A DNA stretch of 20,590 nt from Pyrinomonas sp040289685 (GTDB lineage Bacteria > Acidobacteriota > Blastocatellia > Pyrinomonadales > Pyrinomonadaceae): assembly GCF_040289685.1 (NCBI RefSeq), contig NZ_PSLQ01000067.1, positions 1-20,590 of the forward strand, read 5' to 3'. Shown piece after piece: positions 1 through 7,163 of the stretch. Within the stretch, counting starts at the first letter, position 1. The number at the start of each line of letters is the position of its first letter. The translations under genes were made by a program, and so were the position numbers. The notes under the pieces are model-generated. The model worked only from the letters and a program-made list of their open reading frames with translations, was not told the DNA's origin and ran no database searches.

Positions 1-45
1 AAGCCGCTACTCCGGCAAGCCCCCGCCTTTAGGCTGGGGTACTTG
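1..45 (+). mobile_element. Partial right end of an IS200/IS605-type element
   Basis: Bases 20-39 form a hairpin: CCCC, one mismatched position, GCC, a TTTA loop, GGC, the mismatched partner, GGGG. It is followed by TACTTGACC. A GC-rich hairpin with a CCTTTAGG tip just before a TTGA-like end is the familiar right end of IS200/IS605 (TnpB) elements. No transposase gene is visible, so either it lies outside the window or only a remnant is present. The outer boundary to the right is not defined. The identification rests on motif recognition only. Confidence 0.5.
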
Positions 46-139
46 ACCGGCCATTGATCAAGGTTCCTCCTCGCTTCAAAATTTGATCTCCCCTTGCGGG
101 AAGGCCATTGTAGCAGAAGCGCTGGATCTTGACAGACGG

Positions 140-153
140 CGTTTGCGCAAACG
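140..153. repeat. 14-base perfect palindrome
   Basis: CGTTTGCGCAAACG is its own reverse complement. It lies 56-69 bases past the end of the osmC-like gene, in gene-free sequence between the IS-like edge and that gene. It could be a weak transcript-end hairpin or a protein-binding site. There is no T-tract on either side, so no function is assigned. Confidence 0.4.
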
Positions 154-208
154 GCCCGCGCTCCCCCTTGACCGTCTCGTGTCTATAGGTTTCGGTTCAG
201 CCGTGCGA

Positions 209-646
209 CTAGGCGTCGCCGCTTATCTCTTCTTCGATTTCGTAGGAGGAGACGATTTCCACCGTCGGACGAAGCGTCGCGGCGACGCTGCAATATTTCT
301 CTTCGGATAGTTCGATGGCCTGTTCCACCGCGCGGGGCGAAACGTTCTGCCCACGTATACAGTGGCGCACTTCCATGCGAACGTAATGGCGCGGATGTTC
401 GTCGCGCCTTGTGCCGCGAACCTCGACGCGATAGCTGCTCACACGCTCGCGCTTTTTGCGGAGTATTTCTGCCACATCTACCGCCGTACAAGCGCCGAGC
501 GCAAGCAACAGCAGTTCCATCGGCGAAGCGGCGGCGCGGCGCGCGCTATTTGCATCGAGCACTTGCGCGTGACCGCTCGGCGTGACGCCGATGAAAAACC
601 CATCGCCCACTGCGCGCACGACGGCTTGATCCTTTTCGTCGCCCAT
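209..646 (-). CDS. OsmC/Ohr-family peroxidase-like protein
   Basis: This is a 145-residue protein of the OsmC fold. The family consists of small cytoplasmic thiol peroxidases that reduce organic or fatty-acid hydroperoxides with two cysteines. The hallmark sites are both present: Cys53 in the helix segment LALGACTAVD, and Cys119 in SEEKYCSVAA near the C-terminus. The reading frame stays open upstream to 802, but the ATG at 646 is preceded at ideal distance by GGAAGGAGGA, and family homology starts there. It stands alone on the minus strand, divergent from the gene at 911. Its closest subfamily (OsmC, Ohr or the YhfA-like branch) cannot be settled by eye. The KYCSV form and Pro-Thr-Val ending suggest the YhfA/OsmC-like branch rather than classical Ohr. 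Confidence 0.85.
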   Translation of the reverse strand: MGDEKDQAVVRAVGDGFFIGVTPSGHAQVLDANSARRAAASPMELLLLALGACTAVDVAEILRKKRERVSSYRVEVRGTRRDEHPRHYVRMEVRHCIRGQNVSPRAVEQAIELSEEKYCSVAATLRPTVEIVSSYEIEEEISGDA

Positions 647-680
647 GAATTCCTCCTTCCTGCAGATGAACGCGCACCGA

Positions 681-689
681 AGAATAGCA
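681..689 (-). promoter_or_regulatory. Candidate extended -10 element for the osmC-like gene
   Basis: Read on the minus strand, TGCTATTCT matches an extended -10 (TGn followed by TATTCT). It would give a leader of about 30 bases with the GGAGGA ribosome site. No convincing -35 hexamer is seen at 17 bases, so this is tentative. Confidence 0.3.
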
Positions 690-823
690 CGAGCGACGAC
701 GAAAGTAGCACTGCGGTTCGACGCAGCCCCTCCGCGGTGTACAGCGACGCTTGCGTGCGGAGCGAAGGCGCTAGTCAACCGGGCGACACGATTCACCGTC
801 ACCCGGTAAACCGAAGAAAAACC

Positions 824-853
824 TTGTTCTCAACGAGAGCAGCGGGGTAAAAT
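824..853 (+). promoter_or_regulatory. Candidate sigma70-type promoter for the secreted BamE-like gene
   Basis: TTGTTC at 824-829 and TAAAAT at 848-853 are 18 bases apart, about 55 bases ahead of the ATG at 911. A second overlapping -10 option, TATAAA, is at 853-858. It sits in the divergent gap with the osmC-like gene. Confidence 0.35.
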
Positions 854-910
854 ATAAAGCAGTCAAGCCGGGTTAAATCACCGACAATCCAGATGCAAGG
901 AGGCTGAACG

Positions 911-1402
911 ATGTCACGCATCTACAAGCTATCCGCCATCGGCCATCTGTTACCGGCTCTGCTCGTCGCTCTGTCGTGCGCGGTCGTCGCTCAAGCTCAA
1001 GGCGCTGCCAGCTCTTTTGAGGAGAGGCAGTCCGAAGACCCGGTGCTCCGTGAATATCGCGGCGTGAAGATCGGCATGAACGCCAGCGAAGTGCGCCAGA
1101 AGCTAGGCGATCCAAAGGAGAAGAGCGATCGTTTGGATCTGTACCAGTTCTCCGACAACGAAATGGCGCAGATCTACTACGACGATGCCAAAAAGGTCAT
1201 GGCCGTCGCCGTCATCTACACGGGGCGCAACAGCAATGCACCATCGGCCAAAGCGGTGCTCGGAAGAGAAGTACAAGCGCGGGCCGATGGTTCGGCGCAT
1301 CTAATGATTCGTTATCCGAAGGCTGGCTATTGGGTCTCCTACAGTCGCACGGCTGGCGATGAGCCGATCGTTACGGTGACCATGCAGCGTTTGAACCCGT
1401 AA
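911..1402 (+). CDS. Secreted SmpA/OmlA (BamE)-like domain protein
   Basis: The protein has 163 residues. It begins with a hydrophobic signal peptide (about residues 12-29), with a plausible cleavage after Ala-Gln-Ala near residue 29, so it is probably periplasmic. From about residue 49 the sequence reads YRGVKIGMNASEVRQKLGDP, followed by a YxF segment. This is the pattern of the SmpA/OmlA/BamE fold (IxxGMTxxEVxxxLGxP), a small alpha-beta module used in outer-membrane assembly lipoproteins and in many unrelated secreted proteins. There is no lipobox cysteine, so it is not a BamE lipoprotein proper. AAGGAGG lies 5-6 bases before the ATG. No operon partner is obvious: the next plus-strand gene is 475 bases away. 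The cellular role is unknown. Confidence 0.7.
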   Translation: MSRIYKLSAIGHLLPALLVALSCAVVAQAQGAASSFEERQSEDPVLREYRGVKIGMNASEVRQKLGDPKEKSDRLDLYQFSDNEMAQIYYDDAKKVMAVAVIYTGRNSNAPSAKAVLGREVQARADGSAHLMIRYPKAGYWVSYSRTAGDEPIVTVTMQRLNP

Positions 1403-1473
1403 GACCCTCTATGTTTATCGTTCAAGCTGCTTCGTCCTTTTCAGGAAAGGCCACGCACGAAACCGCGAAGCTC

Positions 1474-1581
1474 CTTCCGGCAAGAGGGCTTTGAGCGAGA
1501 ACGCAGGTTGGCGATAGATTCCCTTTTTATGCCGCTTCCGCAAGCGGCTAACTTCTTTGAGCGGGAACGCAGGTTTGCGAC
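1474..1581. repeat. Degenerate direct repeat with an internal hairpin in a gene-free gap
   Basis: Two diverged copies of a unit of about 45 bases start at 1474 and 1535. Both contain CTTCCG, CAAG, then TTTGAGCG, GAACGCAGGTT and GCGA. The second copy has a 5-base insertion relative to the first. The second copy also contains a perfect hairpin at 1531-1548 (GCCGCTT, loop CCGC, AAGCGGC). The whole gap 1403-1877 has no gene with a credible start. The open frame from 1641 is only an upstream extension of the gene at 1878. Nothing else is recognised in the gap. The unit looks like a decayed dispersed intergenic repeat. Confidence 0.55.
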
Positions 1582-1877
1582 AGAGCCTTACGCTGACGAC
1601 CGAACATTGCGCAGCTTGAGCGCTGGCCATATCCGGTCTGGTGCTGAAAACTCGCTGCCTGCTCCCTTTGCGTTTGACCATTTGCGACGCTGGCTGCCCG
1701 AAATCGGCGTTTCCTCCGGCTTGTACAAGGTTAAATTCCGCTCAAAGGGGGCATCACACGACGCGCGTTCGTTTCGTTTCGGAGCGCGCCGCATCTGTGG
1801 CACAAGGATTGCCACCTCACGCTTTTGTGACGCACAAGGGCGAGTTCAGTACTAAATCAGGACTATCGGAGGGGAAG

Positions 1878-3428
1878 ATGACGAGCGTAGCCAGACAGTA
1901 CGCCTCGATCGCCATGATCTTGGCGTTGACCTTGTTGAGTTTTTCACCAGCGTTGGCGCAGGGACGCCGCGCATACCGCCTGACCGACGCGCAAATGAGG
2001 CAACTGTTGCGACGCATCGAGGCGAGCGCGGATCGGTTCCGCGGCAGCCTCGATGAAGCGCTAAACCGTAACCGATTGAACGGCACCTCGACAGAGAACG
2101 AGATCAACGGCTTCGTTCGAGATTTCGAGGACTCGGTAGTGCGGTTGCGCGAGCGTTTCGAGAACCGCACTTCGACGCGGGCCGATGCGGAGACAGTGCT
2201 CGATCGCGCAGCGCGCATCGACGCTTTCATGCGGCGTAATCGCCTCGGCGTGCGCGCCGAAGGCGACTGGCGGAGTTTGCGCGCAGAGCTTGACCAACTG
2301 GCTCGCGCTTACGGGATTCGTTGGCGCTGGGACGTTTATGCTGGTGCGAGCCCTGGTTCCGGCAACGTCGGTGCCGACGCGACGCTGACGGGGACTTACC
2401 AGCTCGATGCAGCACGCAGCCAAAACCCGCGAAGCGTCGTTGATCAAGCTACTCGTCGGTTATCCGCCAGCGAGCGGCAGTTGGTTTACAATGAACTTCT
2501 CGCGCGTCTCGATCCGCCCGAGAGACTGGCCATCGAGCGGCGTGGTCGCACCGTGACGATCGCTTCGACGCGCTCGCCACAGGTGACGTTTGAGGCCGAT
2601 GGCGTCGAGCGTACGGAGCGCGCTGATGACGGCAGCCTCGTGCGCTTACGGGCAGGCTTCAACGGCGACCGCTTAGAGATCAACTCTGCCGGTGAGCGCG
2701 AAAACAACTTCAACGTCGTCTTCGATCCGCTCGGCAACGGCGAACAGTTGCGCGTCGTGCGGCGCATATACTCAAGTCGGTTGAATCAGTATCTGACGCT
2801 TGAAAGCATCTACGATCGCACGTCGAACGTCGCTCAGTGGAACGTCTATCAAGGGCCACAGAGCACGCCGGTTTACACCGGCGGAGACACGTCGAGCGGT
2901 TTCGTCATCCCGGACGGAACGACCATTGTCGCCACGCTCAACACAAACCTTTCAACCCAGCAGACGCGCGAAGGCGACCGCTTTACGATGACCGTGCGTG
3001 AGCCTGCGACCTACCGCGAGGCCGTGATTGAAGGTTATGTGTCGCGCGTGAATCCTCCGGGACGCATTACCGGGCGCGCTGAGATGACGCTCAACTTCGA
3101 GCGTATAAGGCTGCGTGATGGGCGCACTTACCGGTTTGCGGGGATCATCGAGAGGATTCGCCCCGTAGGCCAAGAAGAGGTGCAGGTCGATAACGAAGGG
3201 GCCGTCAAAGAGAAAGACAGCCAAACGCAACGCACCGTTGAGCGCGCAGCGATCGGCACTGCCGTCGGCGCGATCATCGGCGCGATCGCTGGGGGCGGCA
3301 AAGGGGCGGCCATCGGCGCGATTCTCGGCGCTGGTGCCGGTGCCGGTTCGGTTTACGTTCAAGGGCGCGAACATCTGGAGTTGATGAGCGGCACCGAAAT
3401 GACCATCCGCGCCAGCGCTCCGAGGTGA
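1878..3428 (+). CDS. Large secreted protein with C-terminal glycine-zipper domain
   Basis: The protein has 516 residues. A signal peptide covers residues 1-27 (hydrophobic core from about 11, cleavage after ALA). An Arg-rich helical region (about 30-160) precedes a beta-rich middle. Residues around 385-450 contain a segment beginning VIPDGTTIVATLNT, followed by EGDRFTMTV and ITGRAEMTLNFERIRL. Residues about 457-490 form a Gly/Ala zipper (repeated GxxxG, such as AIGTAVGAIIGAIAGGGKG), which may insert in or pack against membrane. The ATG at 1878 was chosen because GGAGGGGAAG lies just upstream and the signal peptide starts there, although the frame is open back to 1641. Similar secreted proteins with YMGG-like glycine zippers are, from memory, common in Acidobacteriota. 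The function is unknown; an envelope role is an inference. It ends at a strong terminator and converges on the rhodopsin gene. Confidence 0.75.
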   Translation: MTSVARQYASIAMILALTLLSFSPALAQGRRAYRLTDAQMRQLLRRIEASADRFRGSLDEALNRNRLNGTSTENEINGFVRDFEDSVVRLRERFENRTSTRADAETVLDRAARIDAFMRRNRLGVRAEGDWRSLRAELDQLARAYGIRWRWDVYAGASPGSGNVGADATLTGTYQLDAARSQNPRSVVDQATRRLSASERQLVYNELLARLDPPERLAIERRGRTVTIASTRSPQVTFEADGVERTERADDGSLVRLRAGFNGDRLEINSAGERENNFNVVFDPLGNGEQLRVVRRIYSSRLNQYLTLESIYDRTSNVAQWNVYQGPQSTPVYTGGDTSSGFVIPDGTTIVATLNTNLSTQQTREGDRFTMTVREPATYREAVIEGYVSRVNPPGRITGRAEMTLNFERIRLRDGRTYRFAGIIERIRPVGQEEVQVDNEGAVKEKDSQTQRTVERAAIGTAVGAIIGAIAGGGKGAAIGAILGAGAGAGSVYVQGREHLELMSGTEMTIRASAPR

Positions 3429-3457
3429 CCTCTCGCTTCGGCAGCAATCGTGTGAAT

Positions 3458-3496
3458 CGAGGGCGGGACGAGTCCGTCTCGCCCTCGGTTCTTTGT
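3458..3496 (+). terminator. Rho-independent terminator of the glycine-zipper gene
   Basis: A 13-base-pair stem (CGAGGGCGGGACG at 3458-3470 with CGTCTCGCCCTCG at 3475-3487, one G-T pair) has an AGTC loop. It is followed by the T-rich run GTTCTTTGTT. The T-rich side is on the plus strand, so it serves the gene ending at 3428. The stem may also slow transcription arriving from the convergent rhodopsin operon. Confidence 0.85.
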
Positions 3497-3561
3497 TGAC
3501 TTCGTTTGCGGCCAGTCGGTTTACGACCCGTCTCTCATCTCGATCCGTTTGCGCGCTACAG

Positions 3562-4329
3562 CTACGCTGGCGACACAGCGGGTTCAGCGATGTCGCTCTT
3601 GGCTCGGGCAATACCGTAGATGTATAAGCCGAGTCCCGCCTTTGAGACGATGTCGGCGATGCTATACCCGATCTGTAAGACCACTTCGCTAGTTGAGCCG
3701 GATAGCCCGGCTACCGGAGCTAAGTAGGCGATCGGATAGAAACTCCACGAGATGATCGTCAGCCAGCGTGCACCAGCGACGAGATCCTTGACTCGTTCAG
3801 GTTGTCTTGCGACCGCCGCGCTCAGTTGAGCGAAGAGCGTGTAAACGATGAACAGGAAAGGAACCATCGCCACCGCCCACCACAACCATTTCGTGCTGGC
3901 TGCTGTTGCGATCTCGCCTGGATAACCGAGGACGATCATCAGGACCGCGGCGACGATCAACTTCACTTGCAGCGGACGCCCGACGTTGCGCGGCAAGTTC
4001 AGCACTGCGACCAGTTCGGTCAGTAGCAACGGGACCGTTAAAAGCCAGTCCACGTAGCGGTACGCCGGATTGAAAGGCTTGCCGGTCGGCACATAGGCTC
4101 CGGCTTGCAGCGTATATGCCCCATTCCAGCTGAGAAAGATCTGGACGTAGTGGTAGCAGGCGATGGCGACTACCAGACCGGAGATGTAAACGCCGAGTCT
4201 GTAACGCGGTTCGACCGTTTGGGCGGCGAGGAAGAAGAAGAGCGCTGCCGCCCCCATGGTCGCGATCGTGAAGGACAAGATGTTGAACACGATGCTGTAT
4301 TCAGTCATCGTCAAGCTTGGGAGTTGCAT
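3562..4329 (-). CDS. Xanthorhodopsin/proteorhodopsin-type light-driven proton pump
   Basis: This is a seven-helix microbial rhodopsin of 255 residues (257 from the ATG at 4335; numbering below uses 257). The retinal Schiff-base lysine is K232 in helix 7 (ADIVSKAGLG), with D228 one turn earlier. Helix 3 reads YRYVDWLLTVPLLLTE. This gives D96 (proton acceptor), T100 and E107 (proton donor), the DTE set of outward proton pumps. L104 occupies the green/blue tuning site, where Leu means green-absorbing in proteorhodopsins. H62 in CYHYVQIF matches the His that pairs with the counterion Asp. GYPGEI between helices 4 and 5 and PIAYLAPVAG in helix 6 are typical of the Gloeobacter/xanthorhodopsin branch. 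The Gly that admits a carotenoid antenna in that branch aligns with W153, so antenna binding of that kind is unlikely. It is the last gene of crtY-blh-rhodopsin. The start at 4329 is preferred for ribosome-site spacing. Confidence 0.93.
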   Translation of the reverse strand: MQLPSLTMTEYSIVFNILSFTIATMGAAALFFFLAAQTVEPRYRLGVYISGLVVAIACYHYVQIFLSWNGAYTLQAGAYVPTGKPFNPAYRYVDWLLTVPLLLTELVAVLNLPRNVGRPLQVKLIVAAVLMIVLGYPGEIATAASTKWLWWAVAMVPFLFIVYTLFAQLSAAVARQPERVKDLVAGARWLTIISWSFYPIAYLAPVAGLSGSTSEVVLQIGYSIADIVSKAGLGLYIYGIARAKSDIAEPAVSPA

Positions 4330-4337
4330 CTTCATAA

Positions 4338-4343
4338 CCTCCT
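4338..4343 (-). promoter_or_regulatory. Ribosome binding site that decides the rhodopsin start
   Basis: AGGAGG on the minus strand lies only 2 bases before the first ATG (4335) but 8 bases before the ATG two codons later (4329). The second spacing is normal, so translation probably begins at 4329 with MQLPSLTM. This perfect site contrasts with the absent or weak sites of crtY and blh, and could give the pump protein a higher translation rate than its pigment enzymes. Confidence 0.6.
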
Positions 4344-4412
4344 AGGGATGAGCTGTGTACGCTACCCGCTTGCACGGCGACCGACGCGGGAGGCCGTGGG
4401 TCGCCCGTTGTC

Positions 4413-5561
4413 TCAGGCGCGAGAAACGATCTTCGCGCCCGTTGTTTGAAGCAAGTTCGCGTTTCGCCCCTTCTTGCTAAGTGGCGAGCGATCTTGCTCG
4501 TCGGTTTCATCCTGCGACCGAGAGTCGCTCTCGGCCCAAGCGATCAGCGCTGCATGAGGGAGAGCGAGCGCTGATAGCAAGATCAAGTAGGCCGAAACGG
4601 GCTGCTCCATGAGCCAGCCCCGGCCTTTGAGCCAGAGAAACGGCAGAAAGATCGCCAACGTCAGGGCAGTGGCAGCGAGCCAGCGGCGATGAAAGAGCCA
4701 AGCCGCGCGCCATGCGCCCGCGAATTCGCCCGAACGAACTTGCAGCCGCAAGATGTGACGCCACGAGTGGACGCCGACGAAGTAAAAAGCCAACGCTAGA
4801 AGCGGGCTGGTCGCCCAGAAAGCGAGGAGCAAGAGCGCGACCTCAAGCCATTTGAGCGCTTGAGGATTGGACGGCACCACAAAAGGCCCGCGCGCTATGG
4901 CGAGACCCTTGTGACGCAAGCTCGCAACGTTGCCCGCCGCAGTAAGACCGAGCGCGATGATCAGCAGCGGTCCAGCCAGTGATTGAAGCGCAGCGATCGT
5001 TCGCCCCGCGTGGGCGACGTCGGCTCCATCGAGCAACCCAAGCAGAATGGAGCGCGCTTCGACCGGATGAAAGTAGATGGGCGCCATGATGATCAACAAC
5101 CCGCGGCCAATGGCTTCAAAAGGCCACAGCCTCTCCGCTTCGCGCGACCAAACGACGTCGCCTTCGCCGAAGTGCCATGCCGATACGGAGAGAAAGAGGA
5201 CCAGCGCGATGGGGGGCGAAATGGCCCAAAGACCCAACATCGCTAGAGCGAGGCAAAGATAGATGGCCGATGCCAAAATGAACGGTGCACGCTTTGTTCG
5301 CGTTCTCGGCAGCAGCCGTTTGAGCACTTGCAAGTCGCTTGCTCCGTGCGGCAGTCCGAAAAAGAGCGCGCTTAGCAAAAGCAACGCCGCGCCGACTGCG
5401 TGCGCATTCGAGCCGAGAAGCAGGTCGCAGAGCGGGGCGGCACAGAGGCTCACCCATGGCACGTAGAAAGCGCTCTTGGCCGCCGCTGATCGCAAGAGAG
5501 GCAAGGCGCGGGGGGCGAACGCGCTAGACCTTGGCTTTTGTTGGACTTTCTTGTGCGACAT
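4413..5561 (-). CDS. blh: Brp/Blh-type beta-carotene 15,15'-dioxygenase (retinal synthesis)
   Basis: This is a 382-residue polytopic membrane protein. Brp/Blh enzymes cleave beta-carotene symmetrically to two retinals using an iron held by histidines. The family's His motifs are in order: FGLPHGASDL (H72), AWHFGEGD (H130), FYFVGVHSWRHILRL (H265 and H269) and ALPHAAL (H336). Eight or so hydrophobic segments fit the family. The C-terminal 40 residues are polar and poorly conserved. The ATG overlaps the end of crtY by 38 bases, so the two are translationally linked. There is no strong ribosome site of its own. The rhodopsin gene follows after 77-83 bases, so the product retinal is made next to its only evident user. 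The alternative, a Brp with only a regulatory role, is unlikely given all five His. Confidence 0.9.
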   Translation of the reverse strand: MSHKKVQQKPRSSAFAPRALPLLRSAAAKSAFYVPWVSLCAAPLCDLLLGSNAHAVGAALLLLSALFFGLPHGASDLQVLKRLLPRTRTKRAPFILASAIYLCLALAMLGLWAISPPIALVLFLSVSAWHFGEGDVVWSREAERLWPFEAIGRGLLIIMAPIYFHPVEARSILLGLLDGADVAHAGRTIAALQSLAGPLLIIALGLTAAGNVASLRHKGLAIARGPFVVPSNPQALKWLEVALLLLAFWATSPLLALAFYFVGVHSWRHILRLQVRSGEFAGAWRAAWLFHRRWLAATALTLAIFLPFLWLKGRGWLMEQPVSAYLILLSALALPHAALIAWAESDSRSQDETDEQDRSPLSKKGRNANLLQTTGAKIVSRA

Positions 5562-6720
5562 CGCCGATAGAGATCAAAGAATCTACGAGCCTGTCGAAAA
5601 GGGTTCGAATGAAAGGTCTTTTGGGAAGCGCCGCGATCACGCTGAGATCATCTTCGAGCGTGCTTTCATCGCGCATGAATCTGATCAGCGCGTCGGCATC
5701 CGTCCGTTCAAACAGTTGAACGAAGAAGCGCGCTGCTTCTTGAAAGTTCCGTGCCAGCGTGCAAAGGAAGAGTTCGTCGAAAAGGCCGTACTTGATCGGC
5801 CAGACTCTTTGAGGGATCGGCTTCCGACGCACGATGGCCTCAGCAATGCTACGCGCTTGGCGTTGAATGCGATGAAAGGCGTATCCGCTGGAAGGGCGCG
5901 CGCAGCCGCCTGCGACGCCGATTGCATGGACGTTCTTCATTTGAAGCGGCTTGATCGGATGCATCGGAAGGAGGCCAGCTTCTTCGCTCACGACCTCAAA
6001 ATCCCTTCCGAATTTGCGTCGAATGTAGTTCGTCAGGCTCGTTTCGTGAAATTCGCGCGAGATCTCGCCCAAGGCGAAGCATGTGCTTTCAACCAACGCG
6101 GAGTTGGCCGAATACGGAAGCACGTAGATGAAGTGCAAGAAGTCCGCAGAAGAAGGCTGAAAGTCCATGAGCGTCACCGTCGCCGGGTCGAAAGCTGGTT
6201 GTGGCAATCGGACGACCCACCCGACGAAATCCTGCTTGAACGGAGCTTTGGTCGGGGCGGTTTGTGACTGCGGGCTTGCGCGATGGCGGGCGTCGAAGAC
6301 TAGGCGCGCGCGCCACTTTCGCCTGTCGGTCGAAACGTATACACCATCTTTCTGCGGCTCGACCTTGATGACTCGTTCGCCACGGAAGAGACGAATCTGC
6401 CCACCCCTCTTGTGCCTCCAAGCCGTGTGGAAGTGCTCGAAGAAGTTGGGGGCATAGATCTCCCTGTAGACGTATCGCGTCGAGGACTTGATGACTGTTT
6501 TCTGTGCGTCACCGACCAGCCAGCTTCGCCACTTGCGCGTCGCAAGATGCGAGAGGTCGTCCCTGTCGTCGCTCCAGGAGCACCATCGCTGTTCATGGTC
6601 AAAGGATGTGCGCGCGTCGCACAACGCTATTTCGCCGTCGAAGCCTTCTTCCCCCAAGTAGTGAGCGAGCAGCGTGCCGGCACACCCGGCGCCCAAGATC
6701 AATATGTCAGCGGTTTTCAT
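5524..6720 (-). CDS. crtY: Lycopene beta-cyclase, CrtY type
   Basis: This is a 398-residue FAD-dependent cyclase that closes both ends of lycopene to beta-carotene at the membrane surface. The N-terminus has the dinucleotide fold DILILGAGCAGTLLAHYL (Gly10, Gly12, Gly15). Further CrtY marks follow in order: QRWCSW (44-49), QDFVGW (163-168), MDF (185-187), FIYVLPYS (197-204), E211-S-T, and GGCARPSSGYAF (271-282). The last corresponds to the usual G-RARPSTGY-F signature. The frame is open back to 6864, but the FAD motif fixes the ATG at 6720. No clear Shine-Dalgarno site precedes it. It is the first gene of the operon, and blh overlaps its last 38 bases. The lycopene-making genes crtE, crtB and crtI are absent from the window and must be elsewhere. 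Confidence 0.9.
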   Translation of the reverse strand: MKTADILILGAGCAGTLLAHYLGEEGFDGEIALCDARTSFDHEQRWCSWSDDRDDLSHLATRKWRSWLVGDAQKTVIKSSTRYVYREIYAPNFFEHFHTAWRHKRGGQIRLFRGERVIKVEPQKDGVYVSTDRRKWRARLVFDARHRASPQSQTAPTKAPFKQDFVGWVVRLPQPAFDPATVTLMDFQPSSADFLHFIYVLPYSANSALVESTCFALGEISREFHETSLTNYIRRKFGRDFEVVSEEAGLLPMHPIKPLQMKNVHAIGVAGGCARPSSGYAFHRIQRQARSIAEAIVRRKPIPQRVWPIKYGLFDELFLCTLARNFQEAARFFVQLFERTDADALIRFMRDESTLEDDLSVIAALPKRPFIRTLFDRLVDSLISIGDVAQESPTKAKV

Positions 6721-7163
6721 CTTTGCGCTTCGCGCAGCCTCTGCCGTGCCCGCTGCGCAAGGGCGACAGAGAACCCTTTCGACCTTCCCAATGAACGATC
6801 GGCCAACAAAGGAAGTGCGCCGCCGACCCGAGTTCGGTCGTCTTTGCGCGGCTGCTTGCGACACAGCGCGTCGCTCGCTGATGAAGCGGGCTTCTCGCCC
6901 GTGGAGCCTGCTTTCGGAAGCGGAAGCCTTACGCTAGCCGCCTCTGCACTTCCATCTCTCCGCCCTGCGTGTATAGGCGGTCAGGGTTGCTAGCGTGTGG
7001 CGATTCGTGCAAGCTTTTTTGACGACTGTGGCGATGATTTTGAGCTTCTGTGGATAAAAGACAGAACTGTTACATTTAGTGACGAAACGGTCACATAAAC
7101 GCTGGCGGCGTGCTGGCTTTGAGAGCCGAGCGCAGCTTCCGCCCCTGTTGTTTTGAAGCGGCG
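6721..7163. other. Gene-free leader region between pgl and crtY
   Basis: No credible gene is seen on either strand in these 443 bases. The open frames are short, or are an upstream extension of crtY (to 6864). The sequence holds an operator-like repeat pair (7069-7095). It also has a small stem CGGGC/GCCCG at 6887-6901 and, on the minus strand, an isolated -10-like TATACA at 6975-6970 without a -35. It is the only gap in the long minus-strand gene run that is large enough for a separate promoter, so the crtY-blh-rhodopsin promoter is most likely here. Confidence 0.5.
7069..7095 (-). promoter_or_regulatory. Candidate operator with paired TGTGAC/TGTAAC half-sites
   Basis: On the minus strand, TGTGAC starts at 7095 and TGTAAC at 7074, exactly 21 bases (two DNA turns) apart. 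Within it lies an inverted repeat, GTGAC (7079-7083) and GTCAC (7090-7094) around six bases. The arrangement resembles a binding site for a dimeric regulator. The spacing does not fit the standard CRP site (TGTGA-N6-TCACA). It lies about 350 bases ahead of crtY and 70 bases after pgl. The regulator is unknown. Confidence 0.35.

Noticed and set aside
1474..1581. CRISPR-like repeats
   Set aside because: Only two imperfect units with an indel between them, no uniform spacer, and no cas genes.
1641..1877. N-terminal extension of the glycine-zipper gene
   Set aside because: The signal peptide begins at 1878 with a good ribosome site directly upstream, and the extension would bury the signal peptide in the interior.
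2952..3611. Minus-strand open frame (219 codons) over the end of the glycine-zipper gene and the rhodopsin end
   Set aside because: It crosses a strong terminator and overlaps the 3' ends of two real genes; its translation resembles no family.
3562..4329. Carotenoid-antenna rhodopsin (salinixanthin-type)
   Set aside because: The window Gly is replaced by Trp153 in the alignment I can make by eye, so antenna binding is not claimed.
5476..6267. Long plus-strand open frame (263 codons) opposite crtY
   Set aside because: It is the complementary frame of a well-supported lycopene cyclase, with Arg/Glu/Asp-rich composition and no motif. High GC makes such antisense frames common.
6721..6864. 48-residue extension of CrtY
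   Set aside because: The FAD-binding strand normally lies at the very N-terminus; the extension is basic and unrelated to the family.
7079..7095. CRP-type site TGTGA-N6-TCACA
   Set aside because: The half-sites TGTGA and TCAC are eight bases apart here, not six, so a classical CRP site is not supported.
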